Shown here: in pieces, positions 62,684-64,000 of the stretch
How the letters are laid out: the number at the start of each line of letters is the position of its first letter
Position numbering within the stretch: the stretch's first letter is position 1
Source: Pseudobdellovibrionaceae bacterium
Lineage (GTDB): Bacteria > Bdellovibrionota > Bdellovibrionia > Bdellovibrionales > UBA1609
DNA length: 64,000 nucleotides
Direction of reading: 5' to 3'
Assembly: GCA_023898385.1 (NCBI GenBank)
Contig: CP060220.1
Location: forward strand, 248,001 to 312,000
Notes under the pieces: model-generated
What the model was told of the DNA's origin: nothing
Seen by the model: the letters and a program-made list of their open reading frames with translations, nothing else
Databases searched by the model: none
Made by a program: the position numbers and the translations under genes

Positions 62684-63574
62684 CTAATTGATAAATTTTA
62701 AAAAGAGCTGTTTGAAGTCGGCGTATTTTTTTCGCGCATAAAAGATCTTGAGTTTTTGCAAAAAGCCTCGGTTACCCCACAGAAGCTTTTTTCGAACATG
62801 CTTTTGCGTAAGCAGATCAATTTGCACATACTGCGGGAGTGTTTGTGGGCGGCGTCTTTTTGTCAGATGGCAGATCACTTCGGCGCCTATCAGGGCTGCT
62901 CCTAAATTTACAGACAGCGCCAGCGACGGCCCAGTTTCAATTTCAACCAGGCGTTCTTTTTTAAATTCCATATATTTTAAGTGCAGGGCCTTTGGTGACA
63001 GTCCCACAGTAAATCGCAACATCTTCTCAAAGGGGTCAAGCTCGTCATTGATATCAAAGTAATCGTGGAAACTCATACCCTCTGGTGATACCGAAAGAAA
63101 AACAGCAGAAAACCCAAGCGGGGCGGCAAACACGGCTGGAATCTTTTGCTTTCGAGCTTCATGGTGAAGTAGCTCGCGGGCACTGAGAGTGAAATACTCG
63201 ATTGAATCCACCACACAGCCCACCCCACTGACAAACGCCGCCACATTGTGTTTTTGTACTCCCTCGGTAAAAGTTTTCACCTCTATCTCTGGGTTGATAG
63301 CAAGAATTTGTTCTTTCATCACATCGACTTTCGGTCGACCAAAAGTGTGTATGTTGGCACCCACTTGGCGGTTAAGGTTAGCCACATCAAAGTGATCTAA
63401 GTCAGCTAAGTGAAAGCGTCCTACACCCATTCGCGCAAGGCAAAGGAGAGCGGCTCCGCCAATGCCTCCGAGACCTGCCACCGCTACGCAAGATTTTCGC
63501 AGTTGCTCTTGTTCCTCGCTTGTCAGTATGCCAATATTTCTACCGAACCGTTCGGAGTAGTCAGGTGCCGCCAT
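62684..63574 (-). CDS. ThiF/HesA-type E1-like adenylating protein
   Basis: 296 residues. Nucleotide-binding motif VAGLGGIGGAALLCLARMGVG, then LADLDHFDVANLNRQ and the GRPKVDVMKEQILAINPE loop of the ThiF/MoeB superfamily. No Cys pairs for zinc and no rhodanese tail are seen, so it differs from MoeB. Substrate unknown; no ThiS or MoaD-like partner is adjacent. Converges with the mevalonate operon. Confidence 0.82.
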   Translation of the reverse strand: MAAPDYSERFGRNIGILTSEEQEQLRKSCVAVAGLGGIGGAALLCLARMGVGRFHLADLDHFDVANLNRQVGANIHTFGRPKVDVMKEQILAINPEIEVKTFTEGVQKHNVAAFVSGVGCVVDSIEYFTLSARELLHHEARKQKIPAVFAAPLGFSAVFLSVSPEGMSFHDYFDINDELDPFEKMLRFTVGLSPKALHLKYMEFKKERLVEIETGPSLALSVNLGAALIGAEVICHLTKRRRPQTLPQYVQIDLLTQKHVRKKLLWGNRGFLQKLKIFYARKKYADFKQLFLKFIN

Positions 63575-63622
63575 AATCCCTTCCTTGGTTCATGTTGCAG
63601 GGTCATAGAAAACGTAAAATGC

Positions 63623-64000
63623 CTAGTCTCTGTCAGTAAGATCTTTAAGTTGCGATCGGTGGTCCACATCAAAACTGTGGAAAATTACAGCTTTTAAAAC
63701 ATCTTTGTCCTGTTCGAGGTCGTCTTTTAATATGTCTAGCAGCTTTTTATTATACTCGCCAGAGAGAGCATGGATTTTTTTAGCGGCATCATGGGAGAGG
63801 GAAGCAATCCATCCGGTGAGATAATCAGTTGAGTTAGGGTCTTTATCTTCAGGCTTCTGTCCAATTCGTCGAAAAATACTTTGTTTTGCAAGCTGGGCAA
63901 TAAAGTGGGCCAAGCGCAACCCGTGCTCCATTTTTGGAAAAAGATTAACCGGTTTGTCGTAGTTGACGGACAATCGATCACCATCAGTCACTAGCCAGCC
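63623..64000 (-). CDS. Unknown protein, C-terminal part (enters from the right edge)
   Basis: Open frame from the window edge to the stop at 63623, at least 125 residues. The visible part is helical and charged (FIAQLAKQSIFRRIGQKPEDK, SLSHDAAKKIHALSGEYNKKLL). No family recognised. A GTG at 63991 could be a start, but the frame continues beyond the edge with protein-like codons. Confidence 0.6.
   Translation of the reverse strand, partial: GWLVTDGDRLSVNYDKPVNLFPKMEHGLRLAHFIAQLAKQSIFRRIGQKPEDKDPNSTDYLTGWIASLSHDAAKKIHALSGEYNKKLLDILKDDLEQDKDVLKAVIFHSFDVDHRSQLKDLTDRD

Noticed and set aside
1..64000. tRNA, rRNA, CRISPR arrays, transposase genes or prophage
   Set aside because: Intergenic regions were read for cloverleaf arms, regular repeats with spacers and transposase motifs; none was found.

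Overview
The window looks like a chromosomal segment from a predatory-type delta-proteobacterium of the Bdellovibrionota (Bdellovibrionales-like). This rests on family content, not on a database search. The diagnostic content is a complete type II secretion operon ending in a Leptospira/Bdellovibrio-type gspN, an alternative complex III (actABCDEF) operon, a full bacterial mevalonate operon, a TIGR02147-family regulator, and many secreted lipoproteins of unknown function. No phage, insertion-sequence transposase, CRISPR array, rRNA or tRNA gene was seen.

Layout. 1-475: 3' end of a RelA/SpoT-type (p)ppGpp enzyme, closed by a nearly perfect hairpin of about 100 bp. 625-2452: beta-barrel protein, small lipoprotein and ssb (minus strand). 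2628-16025: gspC to gspN on the minus strand, with overlapping or closely packed genes and several GTG starts fixed by strong Shine-Dalgarno sequences. 16235-17145: a divergent pair, a tiny ORF plus a protein resembling an acyltransferase without its catalytic serine. 17168-21266: tandem-GNAT protein, PduO-type adenosyltransferase, N-formylglutamate amidohydrolase-like protein, TolC-like protein. 21301-32190: cytochrome c maturation genes resB-ccsA, then actA-F. These two blocks fit together, because ResB/CcsA attach haem to the c-type cytochromes ActA and ActE. 32638-36766: three secreted or lipid-anchored unknowns, a TIGR02147 regulator and a secreted EndoU-type ribonuclease. 37503-40479: a large coiled-coil secreted protein and a degenerate subtilase. 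40760-48024: P-type cation ATPase, CPA2 antiporter, YihY/BrkB protein, GNAT and two small secreted proteins. 48634-53654: two large lipoproteins with beta-helix-like repeats and a shared 5' cassette. 54047-57398: thrS-infC-rpmI-rplT, where infC apparently starts at AUA. 57442-62645: the mevalonate operon (isopentenyl diphosphate isomerase type 2, HMG-CoA reductase, a GHMP kinase, diphosphomevalonate decarboxylase, mevalonate kinase). 62684-64000: ThiF-like protein and the end of an unknown gene.

The most unusual non-coding signal is a three-copy family of long palindromes (24407-24592, 48153-48377, 53662-53886). Each has a nearly invariant core of 60-63 bp flanked by long inverted arms of 52-74 bp. 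The arms match each other perfectly or almost perfectly within a copy but are largely unrelated between copies. A second repeat family (GGTAYCC...TTGCAYRGCG) forms the 477-578 hairpin, a solo copy at 32191, and the 39-bp terminal inverted repeats of a 290-bp MITE-like element at 40456-40745.
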